Source: a bacterium BMS3Bbin10
GTDB taxonomy: Bacteria; Pseudomonadota; Alphaproteobacteria; Rhizobiales; Methyloligellaceae
Assembly: GCA_002897995.1 (NCBI GenBank)
Contig: BDTT01000114.1
Span: forward strand, 1 to 64,000
Length of the DNA: 64,000 bases
Direction of reading: 5' to 3'
The position numbers were made by a program, and so were the translations under genes. The notes beneath the pieces were generated by a model. It saw only the letters and a list, made by a program, of their open reading frames with translations, was not told where the DNA came from and searched no databases. Numbering within the stretch: position 1 is the first letter of the stretch; each line of letters begins with the position of its first letter. Below are positions 28,351 through 37,059 of the stretch, one piece after another.

Positions 28351-28861
28351 CAGTCTTTCCTTTCTTGATGAAAGATTGTTACTCTGAGAGTTGGGAACCA
28401 ACATGCCGACACGCAAGTCCCGTTCTTGGTCCAAAGTGGCCGCCCTCAGAAAACCGCTACTCGCGCTACCGGAAGGAGGCAGCGACCCTCAACCGTCTGC
28501 GCCGACCTCGTTTCGCCCAATAGACCCGGTGCAGTCGATCTGCAGATACAGCCGCGGCGACTGTATAAAATTTTGGCGGGGGACAATGGTCCGAATTCAA
28601 ACCAGTCCATCGCCGACGCCAATAGCGGTTTGCCGGAATGCGCCAATTCTTCCGCCGCATGCCACTTGAAAATCAGCCGCGAACCGTATCTGCGAAAATA
28701 GCGAATGAGATATTTGCAGTACTCGGGTACAGATTGCCGGACCTCAGCGTCTCTCAGGGTCGGCTGATCAGCGCGGCAGCCCCGTAAGGCCCGGAAATGC
28801 CGGCAAGAAATTCAATGCCTGGAATGGCTCTGTATCCAGTGATCTCAATGTATTAACTGGC
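28351..28861. other. Stretch of about 500 bases without an assigned gene
   Basis: The promoter of the phasin remnant should lie at the left. On the minus strand one frame stays open from about 28820 to 28446 (containing VRQSVPEYCKYLIRYFRRYG and AMDWFEFGPLSPA), but it has no well-placed start and resembles no family I recognise. It could be another decayed gene. Nothing else was seen. Confidence 0.4.
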
Positions 28862-28951
28862 TGGCGGAGAGAGAGGGATTCGAACCCTCGAGACGGTTAC
28901 CCGCCTACACGCTTTCCAAGCGTGCGCCTTCAGCCACTCGGCCACCTCTCC
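28862..28951 (-). tRNA. tRNA-Ser(GGA)
   Basis: A 90-base cloverleaf with a 7-base acceptor stem (GGAGAGG with TCTCTCC), encoded CCA, D arm, anticodon loop CTTGGAAAG giving anticodon GGA, a long variable arm as expected for serine, and a TPsiC arm with GGTTCGAATCC. It reads UCC and UCU codons. A partial copy of its 5' half lies about 100 bases upstream. Confidence 0.95.
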
Positions 28952-29017
28952 TAACCATTTGCACTTCGCAAGAAACCTTCCCCATGACTGCAGATAAGCG
29001 CATGCCCCTGCAAAAAA

Positions 29018-29043
29018 CTGCATATGGCGAACGCCATATGCAG
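29018..29043. repeat. Near-perfect palindrome next to tRNA-Ser
   Basis: Twelve-base arms, CTGCATATGGCG and CGCCATATGCAG, separated by AA. It stands between tRNA-Ser and a partial tRNA-Ser copy. It could form a cruciform or be a protein-binding site; role unknown. Confidence 0.7.
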
Positions 29044-29045
29044 GG

Positions 29046-29072
29046 GCGCCTTCAGCCACCCGGCCATCTCTT
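29046..29072 (-). repeat. Partial copy of the 5' part of tRNA-Ser
   Basis: About 27 bases match the 5' region of the neighbouring tRNA (acceptor start plus D arm) with three differences. It cannot make a tRNA. Such fragments arise by duplication or by departure of an integrated element; no integrase is nearby. Confidence 0.6.
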
Positions 29073-29254
29073 CGGGTGCTGCTCAAACAGATTCTGCCTG
29101 GCCCCGCTGGCGAAACGAATTATACCATGCACCGGTGGCGCGCAAGCATCTGCAATGGCGCTTTCATCGTACATTATTTGAATAGGCGGGTCCGAATACC
29201 TATTTCCCTGCCAGACGAACTGTTCAACCTATTTGCGGGACGGAGAAAAAACCG

Positions 29255-29572
29255 ATGATGATGTTACGCGTCCTGGGAGTATGGTCGCTTCTCCTCGCCA
29301 TGGTCGTCCTGACGATCGACGGGACCAAATCCCTCGCCTCCAGCGAAGGGCAATGGATTGCGACGCCGCTTGGCGAGCACTGGTTCAAGCTCGATGCCGC
29401 CAGCCTGAACGCGGCGCAGGCGGCCATCGAACGCTATGTGAGCCCGACATTGTGGGATCCGGTCATCGTGTCGTTTCTACAGGTGCCGAGCTGGATCATC
29501 TTCGGCGTGCTTGGCCTGGCCCTGTACTGGTGCGGGCGCAAACGCCGCCGCATCAATGTGTATGACAATTAG
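29255..29572 (+). CDS. Small bitopic or two-helix membrane protein, unknown function
   Basis: 105 residues with hydrophobic segments at about 6-22 and 76-92, separated by a ~50-residue soluble loop (GEHWFKLDAASLNAAQAAIE), and a basic C terminus (CGRKRRRINVYDN) after the second helix. Proteins of this type are common as conserved hypotheticals in alphaproteobacteria, often labelled PetM-like, without known function. A long hairpin follows the stop codon. Confidence 0.75.
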   Translation: MMMLRVLGVWSLLLAMVVLTIDGTKSLASSEGQWIATPLGEHWFKLDAASLNAAQAAIERYVSPTLWDPVIVSFLQVPSWIIFGVLGLALYWCGRKRRRINVYDN

Positions 29573-29596
29573 GGCGGTTTCGATGGAAACCGAAGG

Positions 29597-29680
29597 GCCC
29601 GGCCACCCGCTCCCCCTTGCCCAACCACCCCGCAATGGTACCCTTGGGGTGGTTGGGCAAGGGGGAGCGGGTGGCCGGGC
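29597..29680. repeat. Perfect 35-bp inverted repeat
   Basis: Arms at 29597-29631 and 29646-29680 are exact complements; the 14-base loop contains GGTACC. It lies between a membrane protein gene and msrA, both on the plus strand. The RNA hairpin would be exceptionally stable; there is no T run, so it is not a typical intrinsic terminator. Confidence 0.9.
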
Positions 29681-29736
29681 GACTCTAACCAAACTAGACC
29701 CGCCCTGGCGCGGGTTCGGGCCGCAGGAGGGCCTTC

Positions 29737-30369
29737 ATGTTTTTCCGCAAGCCCATTGAAATGCCGGCCGCCGCCACCGCATTGCCCGGACGCGATGAGC
29801 CACTGGCCACGGCGAAGACGCATTTCGTATCCGGACACGCACTCAAAGGGCCCTATCGGGAGGAAACCCGTAAGGCGATGTTCGGAATGGGCTGTTTCTG
29901 GGGCGCGGAGAAACTGTTCTGGCAACTGGACGGCGTTCACGTAACGGGCGTGGGCTATGCGGCCGGCTTTACGCCCAACGCCACTTACGAAGAGGTCTGT
30001 TCGGGACAGACCGGCCATAATGAAGTGGTGCTGGTGGTCTTCGACCCGGCGCGCGTCTCCTATGGAGACCTGCTCAAAACCTTCTGGGAGGGGCATGACC
30101 CGACCCAGGGCATGCGCCAGGGAAACGACGCCGGCACCCAGTACCGCTCCGGCATCTATGTTTATGGCAAAGCCCAGCGCGCGCAGGCGCAAGACTCAAA
30201 ACACGCCTATGCGGCCTTGCTCAAGGCGCGTGGATACGGCCCCGTGACCACCGAAATTCTGGATGCGCCGGAATTCTATTTCGCGGAAGACTGTCACCAG
30301 CAATATCTGGCGAAAAATCCGAGCGGCTATTGCGGCCTCGGCGGCACGGGCGTTGCGGCGGGGGCTTAA
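29737..30369 (+). CDS. msrA: Peptide methionine sulfoxide reductase A
   Basis: 210 residues; the catalytic motif is [10 protein letters not shown]. Other family segments are [22 protein letters not shown] and [20 protein letters not shown]-terminal region with GYCGLGG supplies the likely resolving cysteine. It reduces S-methionine sulfoxide in oxidised proteins, using thioredoxin. The start is supported by AGGAGG six bases upstream. It has a ~45-residue N-terminal extension before the conserved core, common in alphaproteobacterial MsrA. No msrB is adjacent. Confidence 0.95.
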   Translation: MFFRKPIEMPAAATALPGRDEPLATAKTHFVSGHALKGPYREETRKAMFGMGCFWGAEKLFWQLDGVHVTGVGYAAGFTPNATYEEVCSGQTGHNEVVLVVFDPARVSYGDLLKTFWEGHDPTQGMRQGNDAGTQYRSGIYVYGKAQRAQAQDSKHAYAALLKARGYGPVTTEILDAPEFYFAEDCHQQYLAKNPSGYCGLGGTGVAAGA

Positions 30370-30755
30370 ACCAGATCGATGGCGTAGCGTTTCAGATCCT
30401 CGATCGACACAACTTCCAGCGTCGCCTCATGGGTGGCGCGCAGGACGACGCGCGGCGCCATGTCCGCCTGCAAAGCTTCCTTCCAGCGTTCCGCGCACAG
30501 GCACCAGCGGTCGCCCGGATTGAGCCCCGGAAAGCCGAATTCGGGCAGCGGCGTCGACAGATCATTGCCGCGTATCTTGGAAAAGCTCAAGAATTCCGCC
30601 GTCATCTCGACGCACACCGTATGAAGCCCAACATCGTCCTCGCCGGTATGGCAGCACCCGGAGCGGTAGAATCCGGTCATCGGACGGTTCGAGCACATCT
30701 CGATGAACTCGCCAAAGACGTTGCGTTGCCGGTCCAGCTCTTCCTGCAAGCTCAT
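30366..30755 (-). CDS. DUF2237 family protein
   Basis: 129 residues, beginning at an ATG that overlaps the mepA stop (ATGA, 30752-30755). The conserved cysteines and motif [21 protein letters not shown], then [16 protein letters not shown] and [11 protein letters not shown], identify the family. These small cytosolic proteins are widespread but have no established function. The gene is convergent with msrA, with which it overlaps by 4 bases at the 3' ends. Confidence 0.85.
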   Translation of the reverse strand: MSLQEELDRQRNVFGEFIEMCSNRPMTGFYRSGCCHTGEDDVGLHTVCVEMTAEFLSFSKIRGNDLSTPLPEFGFPGLNPGDRWCLCAERWKEALQADMAPRVVLRATHEATLEVVSIEDLKRYAIDLV

Positions 30756-31855
30756 CTGGGCTTCCTCTCCGGCGGCGGTATTTGCGCCGGACGCTTTGGC
30801 GCCGGCGCCGCGATCCCCCTCAACCACGGCAGATTGGGGTCTGTTGTCGTCTTGGCGGCTGCGGGCCGCACCAGTGGAGGGACCGCAGCGCGTTTGGGGA
30901 TGGGACCCGATTGCGTGCGCCGGGGCAAAGAGCCTGCATCCGCATCCAGCACGGAGCGGCAGGCCGGCGGCAAATCGGCCATGCGCAACTCCCTGCGCTT
31001 TGGCGCTTTTTTCGCCGGATCCTTTTTTTTGGTCTTGCTCCACTTCTCGGCCGCCGCGAGCTTTTTCATCCAGTCCGTGAGCTGGGGGCCGCAGCCATCC
31101 CCGGCCGGCGGCGGTTTCTGGTTTACGCATCCCGCCACCCCGGCAGGGCATTTGAGCCTGAGATGAAAGTGATAATTATGCGACCACCAGGGCCTGACCT
31201 TGCGCAGCCAGGCCCGGTCCTCGCCCGCCGCGTCGCACAAGGCGCGCTTCACCGCCGGGTGGACAAAAATCCGTGCGGTTTCGCGATAGGATACAACGCG
31301 CTTCAGCAAGGTCACATATTCCGGCTTCCAGTTCTTCTTGATGACCTGTTTGCCGTAAACCTCCGCGAGCTTTATCGACCAGCTGTCGGCGCGCTCCTTC
31401 CTGGTCATCGCGCGTGCGGGCTTGGGCTTGTACCAGATGTCGGCATCCAGGCCGCTCTGGTGGCTTTTGTGGCCGCCGAGCATGGGGCCGCCGCGCGGCT
31501 GCGCCATATCGCCGATCAGCAGGCCCGGCCAGCCATCTTTCTCCTGCAAGTCGGTGGCGAAACGCTGCAGGAACTTGATCAGCAGCGGGTGGCCCCAGTT
31601 GCGGTTGCGTTGCAGCTTCATGGCCTCCCAGGCCGGTCCGCTTACAGGGAGGCTTTGCCCGCCGGCGAGGCATCCCCTGGCATATGAACCGATTGAGCGG
31701 GCGGAGAGGGCCGCGGAAGTCTTCTGGGTGCCGAAAAGTTTTTTTGCGGCCGGTTCCGCGGCGGCCGGGACGGCAGCGGCGAGCAATCCACCGGCGGCAA
31801 TCAGCCCGAATGCGGCCCCCGCCCATCTGGCCGGGGACGAAGTGCGGCGGTGCAT
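30752..31855 (-). CDS. mepA: Penicillin-insensitive murein DD-endopeptidase (MepA)
   Basis: 367 residues. N-terminal signal region (hydrophobic 10-32), then the MepA fold with GHPLLIKFLQRFA, the zinc ligands in GGHKSHQSGLDADIWY and the second His motif WWSHNYHFHLRL. It cleaves peptidoglycan cross-links in the periplasm. A proline- and lysine-rich tail of about 100 residues with WMKKLAAAEKWSKTKKKDPA extends beyond the usual family length (about 270-300). It overlaps the DUF2237 gene. Confidence 0.92.
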   Translation of the reverse strand: MHRRTSSPARWAGAAFGLIAAGGLLAAAVPAAAEPAAKKLFGTQKTSAALSARSIGSYARGCLAGGQSLPVSGPAWEAMKLQRNRNWGHPLLIKFLQRFATDLQEKDGWPGLLIGDMAQPRGGPMLGGHKSHQSGLDADIWYKPKPARAMTRKERADSWSIKLAEVYGKQVIKKNWKPEYVTLLKRVVSYRETARIFVHPAVKRALCDAAGEDRAWLRKVRPWWSHNYHFHLRLKCPAGVAGCVNQKPPPAGDGCGPQLTDWMKKLAAAEKWSKTKKKDPAKKAPKRRELRMADLPPACRSVLDADAGSLPRRTQSGPIPKRAAVPPLVRPAAAKTTTDPNLPWLRGIAAPAPKRPAQIPPPERKPR

Positions 31856-32037
31856 CGGTGCTATTTCCCCCTCGCGCGGACATCACGGATTTGTGGAGAC
31901 GTTAGCACATAATATGGCCGCATTGCGAAATGCATATCCTTAGCTCCGCAACCCGTGTTCCAGGCTGGCGATACAGATGTTGATGGCGTAATCTGCGGCA
32001 TTGCGGCATCCCTCGCCGCCATGGCATCTTCAGGCGC

Positions 32038-32592
32038 ATGCTCCGGAAAAGCACCATATTGATGATTGGACTGTCGGCCGCGCTGAGCGCCTGCACCACG
32101 CTTTCGCGCGAAGAGTGCTCAAGCGGCGACTGGCGGAAGATCGGCGTTCAGGACGGCAGCGACGGCCGTCCCGCCGAACGCTTCAACCGGCATGTGAAGG
32201 CCTGCGGGCGGGAGGGCACCGCGCCGGACCGGGAGTTGTATCTGGCCGGACGGCAGAAGGGGCTCGCAACCTATTGCACGTCCGTGCGCGGCTACCGCGA
32301 AGGCGCGCTGGGGCAGAAATATTATGGCGTCTGCCCGCCGCAGTCCGAGGGCCAGTTCCAGACCGGCTTCAAGCTGGGCGACAGCATTTATCGCCTGGAA
32401 GCACAAATCAGCGACATGAATGATGCCTTTTTCGCCGCCAGCCAGGGGCTTCAAAACAAATCCATTTCCGATTCCGAAAGGACGCGTCTCAGCCAGGAAC
32501 AGACCAGGCTTCAAGCCGAGGAAGTCCGTTTGAACGAAGAACTGAAACGCCTGAGAGCCCAGGCCGACGCGCTGGTCGCCGCCGCAAGATAA
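32038..32592 (+). CDS. DUF2799 family lipoprotein
   Basis: 184 residues with a lipobox (LSAC, Cys19) after a short hydrophobic signal. The motif CSSGDWRKIGVQDGSDGRPAE and YCTSVRGYREGALGQKYYGVCP are characteristic of DUF2799. The last 60 residues are a coiled coil (QEQTRLQAEEVRLNEELKRL). It should be anchored in the outer or inner membrane; function not known. Confidence 0.85.
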   Translation: MLRKSTILMIGLSAALSACTTLSREECSSGDWRKIGVQDGSDGRPAERFNRHVKACGREGTAPDRELYLAGRQKGLATYCTSVRGYREGALGQKYYGVCPPQSEGQFQTGFKLGDSIYRLEAQISDMNDAFFAASQGLQNKSISDSERTRLSQEQTRLQAEEVRLNEELKRLRAQADALVAAAR

Positions 32593-32619
32593 ACGAGATA
32601 CTCCGCCGCGGAACAGGCT

Positions 32620-33429
32620 CTAGCGCCTTGTCCCCTCCCAAGCCAGTTCATTGTCCCAGACTTTCCTGGGCATGGGCAGCCCGGCGAAGGCTTCATCTCC
32701 CAGGGGGTCATCCGGCGCCAGGCCCAGCGTCTCCAGGACGAGCATCAGCTGGCGCGTATGCTGCCCGGAGTGCCAGCAGGTGCGCTCCAGAACTTCATGC
32801 AGAGTGACCTCGCCGTAATAGACCTTGCCCGGCTGCGTAAAATCAGTGTCCGCGCCGCCGTTTTCCCACCAGCCGTTCACCCGCTCCATCACACCGTCCG
32901 CATAGTCCAGCACGTCATCGCGTGTCGCCATTTCCGGCGGCGGCTTGCTTGCCAGCGCTTCATAGGTATAGGGCGCGTCATGCTCTACCCGGTCCAGGAA
33001 CAACTCCGGGATCTGGAAGATATGGTAGGCCAGTTCACGATAGGTGCGAGGCCGGCCGGGCAGGAGCGTGTCGAGGTGCTCGTCGGGAATCTGGCCGGCG
33101 AAGCGCCGCGCGCCGCCCAGAATTCCATTCAGCCGCGTCATCATGCCGGCGGGCGCAAGCATGTCATGGCCGCCCCACTCAAATCCCGCGATCCGCGCAA
33201 CGTCGCGGAACACCGCGCCGTTGGCCCAGTCTTTCCCGCGCGCGACAATTGGCACCTGCCGCACGCCGAGCTCCTGAAGTTCGGCAAATCCGTTATTGTC
33301 CTCCAGGACATTCACGGATTCGGATTCGACGCCATTGTCGATCAGGAATTCCTTGGTCTTCAGGCAGCTGGAGCAGCCGGGCTGCCAATACACCTTTAAG
33401 GGTGCTCTGCCGGGCGCTGCTGCGCTCAT
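32620..33429 (-). CDS. Glutaredoxin-DinB domain fusion protein
   Basis: 269 residues from the ATG at 33429, which has AGGAGG seven bases upstream. Residues 1-80 are a glutaredoxin-like domain with redox motif C19-S-S-C22 and the cis-proline region RQVPIVARG. Residues 95-265 are a DinB-like four-helix bundle with metal-binding histidines (YHIF, EVTLHEVLERTCWHSGQHTRQL). DinB-family enzymes often use thiol cofactors, so the fused glutaredoxin may supply thiol chemistry. The substrate is unknown. Confidence 0.85.
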   Translation of the reverse strand: MSAAAPGRAPLKVYWQPGCSSCLKTKEFLIDNGVESESVNVLEDNNGFAELQELGVRQVPIVARGKDWANGAVFRDVARIAGFEWGGHDMLAPAGMMTRLNGILGGARRFAGQIPDEHLDTLLPGRPRTYRELAYHIFQIPELFLDRVEHDAPYTYEALASKPPPEMATRDDVLDYADGVMERVNGWWENGGADTDFTQPGKVYYGEVTLHEVLERTCWHSGQHTRQLMLVLETLGLAPDDPLGDEAFAGLPMPRKVWDNELAWEGTRR

Positions 33430-33654
33430 CGCCTGCCCTCCTGCTTTCATGAGAATTCCGGCAGTTTGTCATAACCGCCCCGGGAAACCAAACGGTCTCG
33501 ATGAGGCAAAACCAGTGCGCAGGCGCCCGCGATGAGCGATAGACAATTTTTGGTGAGTTCAGTATCCATTGCCTCCTCCGGCCCTGCGACAATACCCACA
33601 TTGGTGTTAGGGTCCGGACCTTGGGGCCTGTTCATGGCATGGGAGTTTTCAGAT

Positions 33655-34629
33655 ATGTCGTCATTGGGCGATTGGCAGGTTCCCCCGGCGGCACAGCCGC
33701 GGCCCGAAGACTATGATTTTGACCTCGACGCCGTGCTTGGGGCGGTGGTCTCCGTGCGCACGCTTATCCCGTCTGACGCCTTTACCTCCGAAACCCTCGG
33801 CGATGAGCGGCGCGGCAATGGCGTGCTGATCTCCGGCGGCCTCGTTCTTACCATCGGCTATCTGGTGGTCGAAGCGGAAACGATCTGGCTCGGTTTCTCC
33901 GACGGCTCCGCCGTGCAGGGCCATACGCTCGGCTACGATCAGGAAACGGGACTTGCGCTCATTCAGCCGCTGGCCCGTATCGACTTCCCGGTGCTGGACC
34001 TCGGCGATTCCTCCGTCGCCGGCGCCGACGAGCGGGTCGTCATCGGCGCGCCGGGGGGGCGGAAACGCTCGATCGCCGCGCATATCGTCGCCCGGCAGGA
34101 ATTCGTCGGCTATTGGGAATATCTGCTCGAGGAAGCCATCTTCACCGCCCCGGCCCATCCCCATTGGGGCGGCGCGCCGCTCATCGATTGCAAGGGCAAG
34201 CTGATCGGCATCGGCTCCCTGCAGCTTCAGGCGGCGGACGATGACGGCGGCGAATTGCCGCTCAATATGTGTGTCCCGATCAACCTGTTGAAGCCGATCT
34301 TAAGCGGCCTGAAAAAGCTCGGCCGCGCCGACCGGCCCGTGCGGCCGTGGCTGGGGCTCTACAGCGCCGACATCGAAGGCGAAGTGGTCATACTCGAACT
34401 GGCGCAAAATGGACCCGCCGAGCGCGCCGGGGTATATGCGGGCGACATCGTCGTTTCGGTCGCCGGCGAGGACGTGCTCGATCTGGCGGATTTTTACCGC
34501 AAGGTCTGGCGGCTCGGCGATGCGGGCGTCGAGGTGGCGCTGACCGTGGCGCGCGAACAGGGCCCGGTGGCGCTGCGCATCGTTTCCGGCGACCGCAACG
34601 CGCTGTTGAAGCGCCCGAGCGTGCATTAG
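33655..34629 (+). CDS. DegP-like protease homologue with PDZ domain, catalytic triad absent
   Basis: 324 residues, beginning at an ATG with GGGAG nine bases upstream. Residues 20-200 have the trypsin/HtrA fold and 230-320 a PDZ domain (LAQNGPAERAGVYAGDIVVSV). The triad is lost: the His of LTAAHV is Y69 (LTIGYL), the Asp of DLALL is G99 (TGLALI) and the Ser of GNSGG is W171 (PHWGG). No signal peptide is seen. It therefore looks like a cytosolic binding or scaffolding protein rather than a protease. Partner genes are unclear; the YiiX-like hydrolase follows on the same strand. Confidence 0.82.
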   Translation: MSSLGDWQVPPAAQPRPEDYDFDLDAVLGAVVSVRTLIPSDAFTSETLGDERRGNGVLISGGLVLTIGYLVVEAETIWLGFSDGSAVQGHTLGYDQETGLALIQPLARIDFPVLDLGDSSVAGADERVVIGAPGGRKRSIAAHIVARQEFVGYWEYLLEEAIFTAPAHPHWGGAPLIDCKGKLIGIGSLQLQAADDDGGELPLNMCVPINLLKPILSGLKKLGRADRPVRPWLGLYSADIEGEVVILELAQNGPAERAGVYAGDIVVSVAGEDVLDLADFYRKVWRLGDAGVEVALTVAREQGPVALRIVSGDRNALLKRPSVH

Positions 34630-34691
34630 GTGGAATGAAAGACACCACTCATGCCGGCGGCGGCCGGATATGGGTGGCAGTGTGAGAAGCG

Positions 34692-35507
34692 ATGTTTGTG
34701 GACAAAGCCCTGGACAGCATTGGCGGCTGGCTTGCCCGCATCCTGAAAGCGGATTCCAGCGGGTATCTGCCGTTTACGGCGTCCGACCCCGAAACCTTGA
34801 GGAAAACGCTCCAGCCCGGCGACATCGTCCTCATCGAAAGCGGTTCGAAGATTGCCGTCGCGATCAAATATCTGACCCAGTCGACCTGGTCGCACGCGGC
34901 CATCTATGTGGGCGGCGCGCTTGGCCGCGCAAAAAAGGGCGAAGACCCGTTGACGCTGATTGAATCCAATCTCGGCGAAGGCTGCGTCGCGGTCCCGCTC
35001 TCCAAATACGCCACCTACAACACGCGGATCTGCCGCCCCGTCAATCTTTCCAGGGCCGACCGGAAGCAGGTCGTCAAATTCATGGTCGACGCCATCGGGA
35101 CAAAATACGACACCCGCAACATTCTCGATCTGGCGCGCTATCTTTTTCCCACACCCCCGGTGCCGCTGCGCTGGCGCCGCAACATGATCGCCCTGGGGTC
35201 GGGCACGCCGACGCGCGCCATCTGCTCCTCGCTGATCGCACAGGCCTTCCAGTCGGTGCGCTATCCCATCCTTCCCTCCATCGAGTATATCGAGCATCAA
35301 TGCAAGGAACTCTGCGCCTACAGCCGGGAGGAAATTCTCCGCATCAGGCATCACACCCTGTTCGTCCCGCGCGATTTCGATTTGTCTCCCTATTTCAGGA
35401 TCGTCAAGCCCACGCTCGAGGGAGGCTTCGATTACAAGAAGCTCAAATGGAGCAACGAAGACCCCGGCGAGGGGGCAATACCCGTCGTCAACACCAAAGC
35501 CGGCTAA
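34692..35507 (+). CDS. YiiX/YebB-like permuted papain-fold cysteine hydrolase
   Basis: 271 residues. The permuted NlpC/P60 motifs are in order LQPGDIVLIESG, WSHAAIYVG (catalytic His) and AICSSLIAQAF (catalytic Cys). Members act on amide or ester bonds of lipids or cell-wall compounds; the substrate is unknown. No signal peptide. It lies 62 bases after the pseudo-protease gene, in the same direction, so they may be cotranscribed. Confidence 0.8.
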   Translation: MFVDKALDSIGGWLARILKADSSGYLPFTASDPETLRKTLQPGDIVLIESGSKIAVAIKYLTQSTWSHAAIYVGGALGRAKKGEDPLTLIESNLGEGCVAVPLSKYATYNTRICRPVNLSRADRKQVVKFMVDAIGTKYDTRNILDLARYLFPTPPVPLRWRRNMIALGSGTPTRAICSSLIAQAFQSVRYPILPSIEYIEHQCKELCAYSREEILRIRHHTLFVPRDFDLSPYFRIVKPTLEGGFDYKKLKWSNEDPGEGAIPVVNTKAG

Positions 35508-35658
35508 AGGTCTGAATTCAATCAGATCGGACCCCGGGCCCGGGGTCCCGTAACGGCATGCAATTAATGAGTCCCGTGCCTAGACATTTTGCCGTCATTG
35601 GTTCAGCTTTCCCGCTGGCCGGAATTATGGACAATGACCCTGGTGCGGAGACGATGAC

Positions 35659-36342
35659 ATGGCTGAACTCGCCCTTGCCGCCTTTGTATTCCTGGCGATG
35701 CATATCCTCCCCGCCATCAGTGCGCGCGAATGGGTGATCCGCAAGATCGGAGACCCGGTCTATATGGGCCTGTTTTCGTTTGCCTCCATCCTCTCTCTGG
35801 CGTGGATGGTCTCGGCCTATAGAGGCGCGCCCGCCGGCGATCTGCTGTGGGTCACCGGAGCGGGCCTGCGCTGGGCAACCGCATTGCTCATGGCGCTGGC
35901 CTTTGTCCTTGTCGTTGCCGGCGCCACCACGCGCAACCCCTCCATGATCAGGGGCGAGGATGCCCTGAAGGCGTCCGAATCCTGGGGGGGCATTTTCGCG
36001 ATTACCCGGCATCCGCTCATGTGGGGCATCGCGCTGTGGGCGATTCTGCACCTTGCAAACCGGCCCAACATAACCTCGCTCCTGTTCTTCGGCACACTCG
36101 CATTGCTGGCAATCGTGGGATCAAAGCTTCAGGAAAAACGCAAGCGCCATGAGCTGGGCGCCGCCTGGGAGTCATTTGAAAATCAAACCTCTTTCGTGCC
36201 GTTTGCGGCCCTTCTCAGCGGCAAGGCCAAGCTGCATCTGAAGGAACTGGGCGGGTGGCGGCTGGCCGCGGCCATCGCGTTATGGGCTGTTGCGCTCTTC
36301 GTTCACGGACACATCCTGGGTGTCCCGGCACTGCCTCTCTAA
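35659..36342 (+). CDS. NnrU family membrane protein
   Basis: 227 residues with about five or six transmembrane helices and family segments FLAMHILPAISAREWVIRKI, AWMVSAYRGAP and FAITRHPLMWGIALWAILH. NnrU was first linked to nitrogen-oxide metabolism in denitrifiers, and related proteins act in carotenoid isomerisation in phototrophs. No denitrification genes are adjacent, so the role is open. It is followed by a paralogue. Confidence 0.88.
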   Translation: MAELALAAFVFLAMHILPAISAREWVIRKIGDPVYMGLFSFASILSLAWMVSAYRGAPAGDLLWVTGAGLRWATALLMALAFVLVVAGATTRNPSMIRGEDALKASESWGGIFAITRHPLMWGIALWAILHLANRPNITSLLFFGTLALLAIVGSKLQEKRKRHELGAAWESFENQTSFVPFAALLSGKAKLHLKELGGWRLAAAIALWAVALFVHGHILGVPALPL

Positions 36343-36358
36343 GGCCCGTCAGATTTCC

Positions 36359-37042
36359 ATGACATATCTCCTTATCGCAATTGCGGCCTTTACGCTGTTT
36401 CACATGCTGCCCTCCACGCCGTTGCGGGCGTGGATTATCGCCCGCGTGGGGCGGCGCGGCTTCATGTGGGCCTTCTCGGCCCTGTCGGTGTTCTTCTTCG
36501 GCTGGATGTGGATGGCCTACCGCGCGGCTCCCGCCGGGCCGGTTTTCTGGGTGACGTCCCAGGGCGAGCGCTGGGTGAGCGCGGCGCTCATGCTGGCCGC
36601 CTTCGCGCTGGCGATCGGCGCGGTGACCGGGCGCCCGCGGGTTCTCCTGACGGCCGAGAAGGCGCTGGGCGGCCCCGAGCCGGTGCGCGGCGTCCTGCGC
36701 ATCACGCGCCACCCCCTGCTGTGGGCGGTCGGCCTCTGGGGGCTGGTGCATATGGCGAACAATGCCGGCCCCGCCGACTGGGTGTTCTTCGGCTATACAA
36801 CCGTGCTGGCGCTGGCCGGGACGTGGCTCATCGACCGCCGTCGCGCCCGGCTCCTGGGCGACGCCTGGCCCCCGCTGAAGGCGAAAACCTCAAACCTGCC
36901 CTTCCTCGCGATTTTACAGGGCCGGAACCGGCTCTTCCTCCGGGAATTCGGATTGGCCCGCGCCGCCGCCGCGCTGGCGGCGTGGGCGCTGGCGCTGTGG
37001 GCGCATGAGGCCGTCTTCGGGCTGCCCGCGGTCTGGTTTTAG
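36359..37042 (+). CDS. NnrU family membrane protein, paralogue
   Basis: 227 residues, the same length as the upstream neighbour, and clearly similar throughout (FHMLPSTPLRAWIIARVGRR, MWMAYRAAP, LRITRHPLLWAVGLWGLVH). The start at 36359 follows the upstream stop by 16 bases; the longer frame to 36290 would overlap it. A tandem duplication followed by divergence is the simplest explanation. The two may form a heteromer. Confidence 0.85.
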   Translation: MTYLLIAIAAFTLFHMLPSTPLRAWIIARVGRRGFMWAFSALSVFFFGWMWMAYRAAPAGPVFWVTSQGERWVSAALMLAAFALAIGAVTGRPRVLLTAEKALGGPEPVRGVLRITRHPLLWAVGLWGLVHMANNAGPADWVFFGYTTVLALAGTWLIDRRRARLLGDAWPPLKAKTSNLPFLAILQGRNRLFLREFGLARAAAALAAWALALWAHEAVFGLPAVWF

Positions 37043-37059
37043 GCGCAGGACCCAAGCGG

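Noticed and set aside
28391-28669. Plus-strand ORF in the stretch before tRNA-Ser
   Set aside because: Unusual composition, no ribosome-binding site and no family resemblance.
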